Assembly (NCBI GenBank): GCA_902388495.1 | Contig: CABMPP010000004.1 | Location: 186,001-250,000, forward strand | DNA from: an uncultured Bacteroides sp. | Lineage (GTDB): Bacteria; Bacteroidota; Bacteroidia; Bacteroidales; Bacteroidaceae | Length of the DNA: 64,000 nucleotides | Reading direction: 5' to 3' | Shown here: piece after piece, positions 42,403-51,488 of the stretch | How the letters are laid out: the number at the start of each line of letters is the position of its first letter | Position numbering within the stretch: position 1 is the first letter of the stretch | Notes under the pieces: generated by a model | The model's database searches: none | The model's input: the letters and a program-made list of their open reading frames with translations, nothing else | What the model was told of the DNA's origin: nothing | Made by a program: the position numbers and the translations under genes

Positions 42403-43632
42403 TTACTTATGCAAACGTTGGTAACACAAGTAGTACTTTTTTACTTTTTTAGACAGAAGAGAGATATTGAGCATATCCGATGCTTCGGCAATGTTCTTTG
42501 TGCTGCCGTCGTTGTAGAGGATGTCAATACTGTCGTCTGCCTCGTCGTACATATTCTTCTCGATGCTGGGGGTAGAGATGAAATATCTCGCTTCGGAGAG
42601 GGGGATGTCCAGTTGCTTACTGAGCTGCAAAGTTAATTCTTTTTTTCGTTCTTCACTAAAAGGTTCGGTAGAAATCTCTACTTTGAAGATATTCCGGTTA
42701 ATCATTCCAAGGCTCAGGGTAGCCAGCACCTTGTCGGGATGAGTGCTCCAGACCTTCAGAGCTGTCCAAATATCGTTGTCATCCAGCTGGATGTAGTTCT
42801 CCAGACATTCGGGGTTGTTGTAGAATGTCTTCCGGTTGATGTCGTTGTAAAGGAAAAACTTCAGTGCAGGCGATGCAAACAACCCTACGCCTTGGCTTGC
42901 CAGTTCTTTGGCACGCAGTAAGGCACTGATGAGCATCTTCTCGTAGGCTACGGAGGTTTTGTGCAGATAGACCTGCCAATACATCAGGCGGCGGGCGGTG
43001 AGGAAGTTCTCGATGGAGTAGATGCCTTTGGACTCTACCACGAGGTGGTCGTCTTTCACATCGAGCATCTTGATGATGCGGGCGGAGCCGATGTTGCCTT
43101 CCGTCACTCCGGTATAGAAGCTGTCGCGGCGCAGGTAGTCGAGGCGGTCCATATCCAGTTGACCGCTAACCAATTGGTGCAGGAAGCGTTTGGGGTATTC
43201 GTCCTTGAACATCTGGATGGCGAGCGTCAGCTGGCCGTTCATCTCCTTGTTGATGCGTTCCATTAGCATCAGGGAGATGTCCTCGTGCGAAACACCGCGC
43301 ACAATGGTGTCTTCGAGCACGTGTGAGAAAGGCCCGTGACCGATGTCGTGCATCAGTATGGCTGCTTCCACGGCTTCGGCTTCACTGTCGAAGATGAAGT
43401 TTCCCTTGGCTGTGAGGTGCTGGATGGTTTCGCTCATCAGGTAGAAAGCACCCAGTGAATGCTGGAAACGCGTGTGCTGTGCGCCGGGATAAACCACGGA
43501 CGACAAGCCGAGTTGCTTGATACGGTTCAGACGTTGCAAAAGGGGATGCCGCACGATATCGTACAGCAGCCCCTTCGGTATGTTGATGAACCCGAAGACC
43601 GGGTCGTTGATAATTTTACGTTCGTAGGACAT
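42403..43632 (-). CDS. HD-domain phosphohydrolase (dNTPase-like)
   Basis: 409 residues with an HD domain near 45-170. Metal-binding residues appear in HTRFQHSLGAFYLMSE and MHDIGHGPFSHVLEDT, and later in LDMDRLDYLRRDSFYTGVTE. The fold resembles dGTPases (SamHD1-like). It stands upstream of lpxD, an order common in Bacteroidetes, but an 84-base gap means co-transcription is only likely. A -7 box TACCTTTG (43650-43657, minus) lies just upstream. Confidence 0.9.
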   Translation of the reverse strand: MSYERKIINDPVFGFINIPKGLLYDIVRHPLLQRLNRIKQLGLSSVVYPGAQHTRFQHSLGAFYLMSETIQHLTAKGNFIFDSEAEAVEAAILMHDIGHGPFSHVLEDTIVRGVSHEDISLMLMERINKEMNGQLTLAIQMFKDEYPKRFLHQLVSGQLDMDRLDYLRRDSFYTGVTEGNIGSARIIKMLDVKDDHLVVESKGIYSIENFLTARRLMYWQVYLHKTSVAYEKMLISALLRAKELASQGVGLFASPALKFFLYNDINRKTFYNNPECLENYIQLDDNDIWTALKVWSTHPDKVLATLSLGMINRNIFKVEISTEPFSEERKKELTLQLSKQLDIPLSEARYFISTPSIEKNMYDEADDSIDILYNDGSTKNIAEASDMLNISLLSKKVKKYYLCYQRLHK

Positions 43633-43664
43633 GGTTAAGTATTTGTCCGCAAAGGTAGTTGGTT

Positions 43665-43696
43665 TTTGGGAGAATATGAAATAAATTGTAACTTTG
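43665..43696 (+). promoter_or_regulatory. Promoter of the DUF6930-like / yjbQ unit
   Basis: TTTG (43665-43668), 20 bases, TAACTTTG (43689-43696) is an exact Bacteroides promoter. The transcript would start near 43703, which excludes an earlier in-frame start at 43694 and supports the ATG at 43724. The region is shared with the divergent HD gene. Confidence 0.75.
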
Positions 43697-43723
43697 CCAG
43701 TCTTAACTCAAAAAAACAGAAAG

Positions 43724-44779
43724 ATGATATTAACAGATGACATGCTTGCTGCTGCGTTGCTATACCGTGAAACTGAAGTGTGGAGCATTTTGACCGACAG
43801 CGATATATTTGCCTTCCGCCTATCCGACGGGGAAACTGGCTATTGCTGTGTGATGGGAAACGGTGGCGAACATTTAGCCTTGGGCTTCTATCGGGGACGA
43901 AAAGGGTTCAGCTCTTATTTGAAGACTCTCATTTTGAACGATAGGGAGATGTCTCATGCGGAAATGTTGGATTTGGCTTCTACTTTAGACTGCATTAATT
44001 GTGACTTTATGCCGGCGGCCGATATGGGTTCTGAGGTAAAGAAACGTATTCGCAATTATGCTGAGACTCATGGAATGACAATACGCCGTCCCAAGGGATG
44101 GCCCGACTTCACCAGGCATACGCCTTTCAAACTGTCCTTTGGCATTACTTGCGAGGAAGATGCACGCGACATTACAGAGGCACTGTATGCAGCTATAGGT
44201 GTGGCTTGGATGCTGGTGGCTTATACTCCGGAGAAGCTTGGCTTTAACGAAAGGGGCGATTATCCTACTATGCAGGGTGGAAGACAAGTTCCTTACCTTA
44301 TTCCCAACGAGAGAGGCACTTACGATTGGGAAACTACAGAGCTTCCTGCTTTCTTGCCGGACGAATGGGATGCGCCGGAGTTCGGCAATGACATTCTTGC
44401 GAGTGTGGTAAAGAAACTACGTAAGTCCGGAACACTTCAGGTAGACCTTGTTTATTTGCCGATACCTTGTGCTAAAAAGGATAGCGAGGAAGTTTATGCT
44501 TCGGCGGCGTTGATTTGCTTGGATATAGACAATATGGATTTATTCCCCATTATCAATATGAGTGGAGGAGAGGAAAGGTACAAGGAGATGTTTGCCGAAT
44601 TGGTTGATAAGTTGCGTAACAGCGGCTGTAAGCCTTGCGCGATTGAGGTGGTAAATGAGAAAACGGAATCGTTCCTGAAAGATTTCTGTAACAAGTGCGA
44701 TATTGGCTTGTCCCGTAAAAAGGAACTTCCGGAACTTGAAGATGCTCGTTCTTTCTTGCTTGGCAACCTTATGAAGTGA
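43724..44779 (+). CDS. Hypothetical protein, DUF7309/DUF6930-like
   Basis: 351 residues from the ATG at 43724. No catalytic motif is visible. The N-terminal half (LLYRETEVWSILTDSDIFAF) and the C-terminal half (SAALICLDIDNMDLFPIINM ... NSGCKPCAIEVV) resemble the DUF7309 and DUF6930 domains found together in Bacteroides and Firmicutes proteins. No signal peptide, so probably cytoplasmic. It is co-transcribed with yjbQ (nine-base gap). The family match is by memory and moderate. Confidence 0.6.
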   Translation: MILTDDMLAAALLYRETEVWSILTDSDIFAFRLSDGETGYCCVMGNGGEHLALGFYRGRKGFSSYLKTLILNDREMSHAEMLDLASTLDCINCDFMPAADMGSEVKKRIRNYAETHGMTIRRPKGWPDFTRHTPFKLSFGITCEEDARDITEALYAAIGVAWMLVAYTPEKLGFNERGDYPTMQGGRQVPYLIPNERGTYDWETTELPAFLPDEWDAPEFGNDILASVVKKLRKSGTLQVDLVYLPIPCAKKDSEEVYASAALICLDIDNMDLFPIINMSGGEERYKEMFAELVDKLRNSGCKPCAIEVVNEKTESFLKDFCNKCDIGLSRKKELPELEDARSFLLGNLMK

Positions 44780-44788
44780 TTATAGAAT

Positions 44789-45202
44789 ATGTGGAAACAA
44801 ACTGAATTTAAACTACAGGAACGTCGGCGCGGCTTTCATCTCATAACGAATGAAGTCCTGCGCCATCTGCCTGAACTGCCTAAGGTGGGAATGTTGCATC
44901 TTTTCATCAAGCACACCTCGGCAGCCCTCACCCTCAATGAGAATGCCGACCCGGATGTGCGTGCGGATATGGAAAGTATCTTCAACCACTTGGTCAAGGA
45001 GCGTGAACCGTACTACCTGCATACGCTGGAAGGTGACGACGATATGCCGGCTCATGCCAAATGCAGCATCGTCGGACCCTCTGTCACCATACCTGTTACG
45101 AATGGTCGTCTGAATCTTGGGACATGGCAGGGTATTTATCTTTGTGAGTTTCGCGACTACGGAGGTGCCAGAAGCATTGTGGCAACTATAATGGGAGAAT
45201 AG
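44789..45202 (+). CDS. yjbQ: YjbQ family protein (UPF0047)
   Basis: 137 residues, the full family length. Key blocks: GMLHLFIKHTSAALTLNENA, DVRADMESIFNHLV, and DDDMPAHAKCSIVGPSVTIP with conserved acidic and His residues, ending GTWQGIYLCEFRDYGGARSI. Some members are reported to have weak thiamine-phosphate synthase activity; the real role is unclear. It is the second gene of a two-gene unit. Confidence 0.92.
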   Translation: MWKQTEFKLQERRRGFHLITNEVLRHLPELPKVGMLHLFIKHTSAALTLNENADPDVRADMESIFNHLVKEREPYYLHTLEGDDDMPAHAKCSIVGPSVTIPVTNGRLNLGTWQGIYLCEFRDYGGARSIVATIMGE

Positions 45203-45255
45203 CGGTATTTAATTTTGTATATTGTAATAAGTATTTTTCATCTCAATGGCTTTCA

Positions 45256-46182
45256 TTATACGAGGAAGTTCATTACCAGCCTTGTCATAATCTCCTTTTC
45301 CTCTGTTTTAGATTCGGCTATCATGATGGTAATGGCTACGAGAGTACTGTCGCTGATGCGCTTCTCGCCATTTTCACGATAAAGGATTCCGTTCTTTTGC
45401 AGGAAGTATAGAAATAGGGTGGCGGCAATGCGTTTGTTGCCGTCGCTGAATGAATGGTTTTTGGTTATGAAATAGAGCAGATTGGCTGCTTTCTCCTCAA
45501 CGGACGGATAAACATCTTCACTGCCAAAGGTTTGATAGATGGCACCGATGCTGCTATGAAACGATTCATCTTTTTCATTTCCGAAGAGATCACTGTCTGC
45601 GTTGAAGTTCATACTGTTTATCACGTCGCGGCACTCCTCGTAGGTCAGAACATATGTTGCTTTACTACCATCGGGTTTACTAATACACTGATGGTCATAG
45701 TCATCCAGCAAATCAAGAGCCATAGTGTATTGCTTCACTACGGCAAGCATTTGTTGGGCGTCGAGTTGGCTGGTAGTACGCTTCAGAACCTTGATAACTT
45801 CACCCAGTTGCTTCAGACGGTTGTCGTTGACGGCAATGCCACGGATGAGGTAATCTTTAAGGACTGAATTAGCCCAGATACGAAATTGTGTACCTCTTTG
45901 GCTTTTTACTCTGTAGCCTACGGATATAATAACGTCTAAGCTATAAATAGTAGTAGGTTTATATTTGGAGAGAGTATTATGCAAAATTTGCATATTACTA
46001 TTTTTATCGAGTTCTCCCTCTTTAAAAACGTTTGCAATATGGCGGGCAATTACAGACTGATCTTTTTGAAACAAATCAGCCATTTGTGCTTGCGTAAGCC
46101 ACACCGTGTCCTGCTCCAACTTCACATCGATAGTCGTTTTCCCATCCTGGGTTTGATATATGATAATCTTGTTTTGGCTCAT
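45256..46182 (-). CDS. RhuM-Fic protein
   Basis: 308 residues from the ATG at 46182 (an in-frame ATG at 46221 would add 13). The N-terminal part (VWLTQAQMADLFQKDQSVIA, then VISVGYRVKSQRGTQFRIWA) is the virulence RhuM / KilA-N-like DNA-binding type. The C-terminal part is a Fic/Doc fold with NHSFSDGNKRIAATLFLYFL, matching the H-x-F-x-D-G-N-x-R core. Fic enzymes commonly transfer AMP to a target protein. No small partner gene adjoins it. It could be a lone toxin-like or regulatory protein. Confidence 0.88.
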   Translation of the reverse strand: MSQNKIIIYQTQDGKTTIDVKLEQDTVWLTQAQMADLFQKDQSVIARHIANVFKEGELDKNSNMQILHNTLSKYKPTTIYSLDVIISVGYRVKSQRGTQFRIWANSVLKDYLIRGIAVNDNRLKQLGEVIKVLKRTTSQLDAQQMLAVVKQYTMALDLLDDYDHQCISKPDGSKATYVLTYEECRDVINSMNFNADSDLFGNEKDESFHSSIGAIYQTFGSEDVYPSVEEKAANLLYFITKNHSFSDGNKRIAATLFLYFLQKNGILYRENGEKRISDSTLVAITIMIAESKTEEKEIMTRLVMNFLV

Positions 46183-46221
46183 GATATATGTTTTGTAATA
46201 GGTGGAACTTACTGTTGCCAT

Positions 46222-46521
46222 TCATCGCGACATACAAATATCCGAATCAAATATTGAACCTCAAAATTTAATCCGAATATTTATCTCTTTCGAGTGAAGA
46301 TTACCGAATGGACAATTGAATGCTTCAGAGTTTACCACTATTGGAGCGTCACCTCACCGCTAATGCAGTTTCACTTTATCAGTAATACAGTGATACTTTA
46401 ACAGTGATAAAGCACCGCTTTATCACTGTTAAAGTGTTGCTTTATTACAACTAAAGCATTACTGTATAATAGATAAAATATAATAAAGCTGTAATGGGTT
46501 GAATGATAGTGTTATATTCCG
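46222..46521. other. Non-coding stretch holding a large hairpin
   Basis: No gene is visible in these 300 bases. The only clear structure is the 19-bp perfect inverted repeat at 46395-46435, with weaker flanking complementarity. Confidence 0.6.
46395..46435. repeat. Perfect 19-bp inverted repeat with 3-base loop
   Basis: ACTTTAACAGTGATAAAGC (46395-46413), loop ACC, GCTTTATCACTGTTAAAGT (46417-46435). Further out, CAGTAATAC and GCATTACTG nearly pair as well. The stem is AT-rich and has no T-tract on either side. It may be a cruciform, a dispersed palindrome or a small hairpin RNA. Confidence 0.85.
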
Positions 46522-46977
46522 TCATTCATTCCACCTCAAGCAGTACTGAAATTCATCGAACTTCGGTTCGCTGACAACACCTGCGGAACGGAATACGTTG
46601 CGGATTTTCTCCTGTTCTTCGGGAGAGATGAGGCGGGTGCCTTTGCGGCTTTGGTAGAAATAACTCTCGCATGAGAAGCAGTGCATCACTCGCAGACGGA
46701 CGAGGCGGGCTTGTCGCAGAGGCAGATCTTCAAAAAGTTGTGTCATGCCTTTGGCGTAACGCAGGGGCTTGTTGTCGCGATAGAACCGGCAACTGTCCGG
46801 ATGGGGAAGCCGTTGCACATAGACGGGATTTACGGTTTCTATTATGGCGGCTGACTCTTCCGGACTTTCAGTAAGGATTTGCGCCGCAATGGCCCGCAGG
46901 CATGTATTCGCTTTGGGGCAGATGTCCTGGGCGAAGCAGTAGGCGAAAGATTTGGGGATGTCTTGCAGATATATCAT
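46522..46977 (-). CDS. DUF6078 family protein
   Basis: 151 residues with several cysteines: SFAYCFAQDICPKANTCLRA near the N-terminus, PHPDSCRFYRDNKPLRYAKG in the middle and VMHCFSCESYFYQSRKGTR in the C-terminal half. The pattern matches the Bacteroides DUF6078 family as I recall it. The cysteines could bind a metal. It lies downstream of the pyrF terminator and must have its own promoter, which I could not identify. Confidence 0.7.
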   Translation of the reverse strand: MIYLQDIPKSFAYCFAQDICPKANTCLRAIAAQILTESPEESAAIIETVNPVYVQRLPHPDSCRFYRDNKPLRYAKGMTQLFEDLPLRQARLVRLRVMHCFSCESYFYQSRKGTRLISPEEQEKIRNVFRSAGVVSEPKFDEFQYCLRWNE

Positions 46978-47003
46978 CGTTCTGTGGTATTGATATGAAA
47001 TAA

Positions 47004-47042
47004 GCGAGAACGGACAAACGTCAAATGTTTGTCTGTTCTCGC
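47004..47042 (-). terminator. Terminator of the purM-prfA-pyrF unit
   Basis: GCGAGAACGGACAAAC (47004-47019) pairs with GTTTGTCTGTTCTCGC (47027-47042), one G-U pair, seven-base loop. Read leftward it is followed by TTATTTCAT. It stands 42 bases after the pyrF stop. Confidence 0.8.
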
Positions 47043-47083
47043 CCGGATTTATGCTTTGGGGAAATAAGTTCAGGACAGCTTTC

Positions 47084-47908
47084 TTAGAGAATTGCTTTCA
47101 GTTGCTCTGCCATCTGTTCCTGCACTTCTTGGGCGGCTTTGCGGCTGGCAGCGGCAAATTTTTCGGTCTTATCTACGTAGATAATGCCACGGCTGGAGTT
47201 CACAATCAGTCCGCAGGTCTTGTTCATACCGTACTTGCAGACTTCTTCGAGCGAACCGCCTTGTGCACCTACGCCGGGAACCAGCAGGAAGTGTTCGGGA
47301 ACCAGCTTGCGGATGTCCTCGAAAGCGCGGCCTTGCGTGGCGCCTACCACGTACATCATCTGTTCGTCGCCCGCCCATTTCTGAGATTTGCGCAGCACTC
47401 GTTCGAAGAGGCGTTCGCCGTCATCATCCATCATCAGTTGGAAGTCGTGCGAGCCTTTGTTGCTGGTCAGGGCGAGGAGGATGACCCATTTGTTCTTATA
47501 AGTAAGGAAAGGGGTTACGCTGTCTTCGCCCATGTAGGGGGCTACGGTTACGGAATCGATATCCAGTTCTTCGAAGAAGGTGCGGGCATACATGGCAGAG
47601 GTGTTCCCGATATCACCGCGCTTGGCATCGGCGATGATGAATTGGTCGGGGTAGTTCTGCTTGATGTAGTTCACGGTTTTCTCGAAGGAGATCCAGCCTT
47701 TCACGCCCATGCTTTCGTAGAAGGCGAGGTTGGGCTTGTAGGCGATGCAGAGATCGGCGGTTGCATCAATGATGGCTTTGTTGAACGCGAAGATGGGATC
47801 TTCTTCTTTCAGCAGATGTTCGGGAATCTTCTTGATGTCGGTGTCAAGACCTACGCAAAGAAATGACTGCTTGCGCTTTATGTTTTCAAATAATTCTTGC
47901 TTGTTCAT
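47084..47908 (-). CDS. pyrF: Orotidine 5'-phosphate decarboxylase
   Basis: Final step of UMP synthesis. 274 residues, the longer type 2 form. It opens [20 protein letters not shown]; the catalytic Lys-Asp pair lies in [20 protein letters not shown], and the phosphate loop region is [11 protein letters not shown] and [10 protein letters not shown]. It follows prfA by 13 bases. Confidence 0.95.
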   Translation of the reverse strand: MNKQELFENIKRKQSFLCVGLDTDIKKIPEHLLKEEDPIFAFNKAIIDATADLCIAYKPNLAFYESMGVKGWISFEKTVNYIKQNYPDQFIIADAKRGDIGNTSAMYARTFFEELDIDSVTVAPYMGEDSVTPFLTYKNKWVILLALTSNKGSHDFQLMMDDDGERLFERVLRKSQKWAGDEQMMYVVGATQGRAFEDIRKLVPEHFLLVPGVGAQGGSLEEVCKYGMNKTCGLIVNSSRGIIYVDKTEKFAAASRKAAQEVQEQMAEQLKAIL

Positions 47909-47921
47909 TTTTATGTTGTTC

Positions 47922-49034
47922 TTAAAGTTCGCTTTCTTTTAGTCTTTCTGCATTTTCAGCCACAATCAGGTGGTCGATGCAATCTTGGATATCACCGTCC
48001 ATAAAGGCGGCAAGGTTGTAAATGGTATAGTTGATGCGGTGGTCGGTAATACGTCCTTGCGGGTAGTTGTAGGTACGGATCTTGGCGGAGCGGTCGCCGG
48101 TGCTGACCATCGTTTTACGTTTGGAGGCGATGTCGTCGATGTACTTCTGATGCTCTTTGTCGTAGATAAAGGTACGCAGACGGGCGAGGGCGCGCTCCTT
48201 GTTCTTGGGCTGGTCGCGTGTTTCGGTACATTCTATCAGGATTTCTTCGACTACGCCAGTGTTGGGGTTCTTCCAGTTGTAGCGCAGGCGCACACCGGAT
48301 TCTACCTTATTTACGTTCTGGCCGCCGGCACCGCCGCTTCGGAAAGTGTCCCATTTTATCTCGCCTTCGTTGATGATTACGTCAAACTCTTCGGCTTCGG
48401 GCAGCACTGCCACGCTGGCGGCGGAGGTGTGTACGCGTCCTTGTGTTTCGGTGGCGGGTACGCGTTGCACGCGGTGCACGCCCGATTCGTATTTCATCGT
48501 ACCGTATACACCGTCGCCGGTGATGCTGCACACAATTTCCTTGAATCCGCCGGCACTGCCTTCGTTGGCGCTGGATACTTCCAACTTCCAGCCTTTCGTT
48601 TCGCAGTACTTGGTGTACATGCGGAAGAGGTCGCCTGCAAAGATGGCAGCTTCGTCACCACCCGTACCGCCACGAATCTCGAGGATGGCGTTGCGGCTGT
48701 CCTGCGGGTCGGCGGGGACGAGCAGAAGCTTTATCTGTTCTTCCAGTTCCGGCTGGCGGGTTTGGCAGGCGTCGAGTTCTTCGCGTGCCATGTCGCGCAT
48801 CTCCGGGTCGGTTTCGTTGGCGATGATTTCTTTGGCTTCTTCGATGCCGCTCAGTACTTGCATATACTCCTTGCGGGCATTCATCAAGTCGCCCAGTTCT
48901 TTATATTCTTTGGTGAGTTTGACGTAACGCTTCTGGTCGGCAATTACTGCCGGGTCGGTAATCAGGGTCGATACCTCTTCGAAGCGGGCTACGAGCCCAT
49001 CCAGTTTTTCGAGTATGGTGTTGTTTTCTGCCAT
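47922..49034 (-). CDS. prfA: Peptide chain release factor 1
   Basis: It releases proteins at UAA and UAG. 370 residues: N-terminal helical domain, then [20 protein letters not shown], the PAT-type codon reading region in [20 protein letters not shown], and the catalytic GGQ in [23 protein letters not shown] rather than SPF marks RF1 and not RF2. It lies between purM and pyrF with gaps of 3 and 13 bases. Confidence 0.97.
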   Translation of the reverse strand: MAENNTILEKLDGLVARFEEVSTLITDPAVIADQKRYVKLTKEYKELGDLMNARKEYMQVLSGIEEAKEIIANETDPEMRDMAREELDACQTRQPELEEQIKLLLVPADPQDSRNAILEIRGGTGGDEAAIFAGDLFRMYTKYCETKGWKLEVSSANEGSAGGFKEIVCSITGDGVYGTMKYESGVHRVQRVPATETQGRVHTSAASVAVLPEAEEFDVIINEGEIKWDTFRSGGAGGQNVNKVESGVRLRYNWKNPNTGVVEEILIECTETRDQPKNKERALARLRTFIYDKEHQKYIDDIASKRKTMVSTGDRSAKIRTYNYPQGRITDHRINYTIYNLAAFMDGDIQDCIDHLIVAENAERLKESEL

Positions 49035-49037
49035 ATA

Positions 49038-50207
49038 TTAATAGTTGAATTCTCCGAACTCACTCTTGATAATCAGTTCCTTCTTGCTGCTTTCCTCAAT
49101 CCGTCCTACAATCTGTGCATCGATGCCGAAACTCTTTGAGATGGCAATCACCTCTTCGGCATGTTCGGGCGAGAGGTAAACTTCGAGACGATGTCCCATG
49201 TTGAATACCTTGTACATTTCGCTCCAGTCCGTGTCGCTTTGTTCCTTGATGGTGCGGAACAAGGGCGGAACGGGGAACAGATTATCTTTCACCACACGGC
49301 AATTATCACCAACAAAATGCAGCACCTTGGTCTGTGCGCCGCCCGAGCAGTGTACCATACCATGTATTTCGGGGCGGAGTGCATCGAGCAGTTTCTTTAC
49401 TACCGGCGCATACGTGCGGGTAGGAGAGAGCACCAGCTTCCCAGCATCCAGCGGACTGCCTTCTACGGCATCCGTCAGTTTCAGTTTGCCGCTGTACACC
49501 AGTTCTTCGGGCACTGCCTTGTCATAACTTTCGGGATACTTCTCTGCCAGATATTTGGAGAATACATCGTGACGGGCCGAAGTCAGACCGTTGCTGCCCA
49601 TGCCGCCGTTGTACTCTTTCTCATAAGTAGCCTGTCCGTAAGAAGCCAAGCCTACAATGACATCTCCGGGGCGGATATTGGCGTTGTCGATTACGTCCGA
49701 GCGCTTCATGCGGCATGTCACTGTAGAGTCCACGATGATGGTACGTACAAGGTCGCCCACATCAGCCGTTTCGCCGCCGGTGGCATATACACCTACGCCC
49801 ATTTCACGAAGCTCGGCAAGCAACTCGTCCGTACCGTTGATGATGGCGGAGATTACTTCGCCGGGGATGAGCAGTTTGTTACGCCCGATGGTGGAAGAAA
49901 CCAGAATATTGTCTACGGCACCTACACAAAGCAGGTCGTCGATGTTCATAATCAGTGCATCCTGCGCAATACCTTTCCATACGCCGAGGTCGCCGGTTTC
50001 TTTCCAGTACATATAGGCCAGGCTCGACTTGGTGCCTGCACCGTCGGCATGCATAATGTTGCAATACTCCGGGTCACCGCCCAGGATGTCAGGGATGATT
50101 TTGCAGAAAGCCTGCGGAAAAATACCTTTGTCGATGTTCTTGATGGCGTTGTGCACATCTTCTTTCGATGCGCTGACGCCGCGCATCATGTATCGTTGAT
50201 TACTCAT
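49038..50207 (-). CDS. purM: Phosphoribosylformylglycinamidine cyclo-ligase
   Basis: Fifth step of purine synthesis, an AIR synthetase. 389 residues, the longer Bacteroidetes form. MMRGVSASKEDVHNAIKNID opens the protein; NIMHADGAGTKSSLAYMYWK and VGVYATGGETADVGDLVRTI are the ATP-binding and substrate regions. A -7 box TACTTTTG lies at 50226-50233 (minus). It heads the purM-prfA-pyrF unit. Confidence 0.94.
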   Translation of the reverse strand: MSNQRYMMRGVSASKEDVHNAIKNIDKGIFPQAFCKIIPDILGGDPEYCNIMHADGAGTKSSLAYMYWKETGDLGVWKGIAQDALIMNIDDLLCVGAVDNILVSSTIGRNKLLIPGEVISAIINGTDELLAELREMGVGVYATGGETADVGDLVRTIIVDSTVTCRMKRSDVIDNANIRPGDVIVGLASYGQATYEKEYNGGMGSNGLTSARHDVFSKYLAEKYPESYDKAVPEELVYSGKLKLTDAVEGSPLDAGKLVLSPTRTYAPVVKKLLDALRPEIHGMVHCSGGAQTKVLHFVGDNCRVVKDNLFPVPPLFRTIKEQSDTDWSEMYKVFNMGHRLEVYLSPEHAEEVIAISKSFGIDAQIVGRIEESSKKELIIKSEFGEFNY

Positions 50208-50225
50208 GAGTTAATAAGTTTTGCG

Positions 50226-50263
50226 CAAAAGTAGTGATTATTTCGCTTATAGCCTTAGCTTTG
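50226..50263. promoter_or_regulatory. Divergent -7 elements between purM and the sigma factor gene
   Basis: TACTTTTG (50226-50233, minus) faces purM and TAGCTTTG (50256-50263, plus) faces the sigma factor gene. Neither has a clear TTTG at the right distance. A 12-base palindrome TTTTGCGCAAAA lies at the left edge. Confidence 0.45.
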
Positions 50264-50349
50264 TATAAGAAAATAGAGGTTACTTTTTTCCTCTCCCCCT
50301 GCAACTAATCATCAAAACGGGCGTCTTATGTTATAAAGAACGTGCACGA

Positions 50350-50838
50350 ATGGAACAGAATGAAAAAGAAAAGCGGTTTACTTCCCTTATCATGGAGTAC
50401 AAGCGGGTGATATACAAAATCTGCTATATGTATGCCACGGATGGGGATAACTTCAAGGACCTTTATCAAGAGGTGGTGATAAACCTTTGGCGAGGCTTCG
50501 ACGGATATGAAGGAAAAGGCAAGCCTTCCTCATGGATCTACCGTGTGGGACTGAACACTTGCATTTCTTTCTATCGCCAGCAGCAACGTCGCGGCGAGCA
50601 TACTTCGCTCGATAGCCTTTACGGCCTCGAAGCGGAGAATGACGAGACGACGAAGCGCCTGAAGGAAATGTATCGCCTCATTGCCGGGTTGAATAAGTTT
50701 GAACGCGCCGTCATTCTGTTATGGCTCGATGAGAAGTCTTACGAGGAGATTGCGGAAATTGTAGGCATGCCTCGCAATACCGTTGCTTCAAGATTAAAAC
50801 GAATTAAAGAAAAATTGACTAAACAAGCGAATAGCTAA
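50350..50838 (+). CDS. ECF-type RNA polymerase sigma factor
   Basis: 162 residues. Region 2 (LIMEYKRVIYKICYMYATDG, then DLYQEVVINLWRGFDGYEGK) and region 4 (LNKFERAVILLWLDEKSYEE, then IVGMPRNTVASRLKRIKEKL) are both present. The next gene, 11 bases on, encodes a membrane protein that is probably its regulator. The signal is unknown. Confidence 0.92.
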   Translation: MEQNEKEKRFTSLIMEYKRVIYKICYMYATDGDNFKDLYQEVVINLWRGFDGYEGKGKPSSWIYRVGLNTCISFYRQQQRRGEHTSLDSLYGLEAENDETTKRLKEMYRLIAGLNKFERAVILLWLDEKSYEEIAEIVGMPRNTVASRLKRIKEKLTKQANS

Positions 50839-50849
50839 GGAGATAGATT

Positions 50850-51410
50850 ATGGAACTGGAAGATTTGAAGAAGAATTGGAATGAGATGGAAGAACGACTC
50901 GGACGATTGGAGATGGAGAACCGTCAATTGCAGCATAAGGCCGTGAACAGTAAAGTGGAGCAGATGCGCAAGCGTTTGTTGCTGCGACAGACGTTTTTCG
51001 TCCTCTTTTTGCCTTGGTTCTTTTATCAGGTAGTTCGTAACTCAGAGTTTGGTTTCAGTACTCTGACGTGGAGTTTATTGGGAGTGTTTATTGTGGCGAT
51101 ACTGATCAGGCAGCTCACTTGGTTGTTGCTGTTGAGGAAGGTGGACTGCGTGGAACAGACGGTACGCGAAGTATGTTTGGCAGAGAGTCGCTTCCGCATT
51201 TCGTTCAAGATAGGAATTGCTGCTTGTGGGGTTTGTGCCATACCTTTACTGGTAAGTCTGATATGGGATATTGCCGGGATGGGCGACCGCTATCTGCTGT
51301 ATGGGGCATGGGCAGGGCTTGTTGTAGGTTTGTTGCTCGGTGTTCGTCTCTTCCTTAAAGCATGGCGGGGAGTGAAAGAGTTGAGGGAGGCGATAGCGGA
51401 TTTGCAGTAA
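50850..51410 (+). CDS. Membrane protein, probable partner of the sigma factor
   Basis: 186 residues. An N-terminal coiled-coil region (LKKNWNEMEERLGRLEMENR) is followed by four membrane helices, near 50-67, 70-90, 115-135 and 142-165. It lacks the zinc motif of classical anti-sigma factors. Its position right after the ECF gene, and the cytoplasmic coiled coil, suggest an anti-sigma role; this is inference. Confidence 0.65.
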   Translation: MELEDLKKNWNEMEERLGRLEMENRQLQHKAVNSKVEQMRKRLLLRQTFFVLFLPWFFYQVVRNSEFGFSTLTWSLLGVFIVAILIRQLTWLLLLRKVDCVEQTVREVCLAESRFRISFKIGIAACGVCAIPLLVSLIWDIAGMGDRYLLYGAWAGLVVGLLLGVRLFLKAWRGVKELREAIADLQ

Positions 51411-51488
51411 GAGTGCGATAGGCGATCTCCTCCCTGACAGATAGTCTGCTTTTGAATGATAGAATGAATATATTTAAATTCTACCAGT

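Noticed and set aside
47970..50234. Long + strand ORFs (389 and 357 codons) opposite prfA and purM
   Set aside because: Both prfA and purM carry clear family motifs on the minus strand; the + frames show no domain and are shadows.
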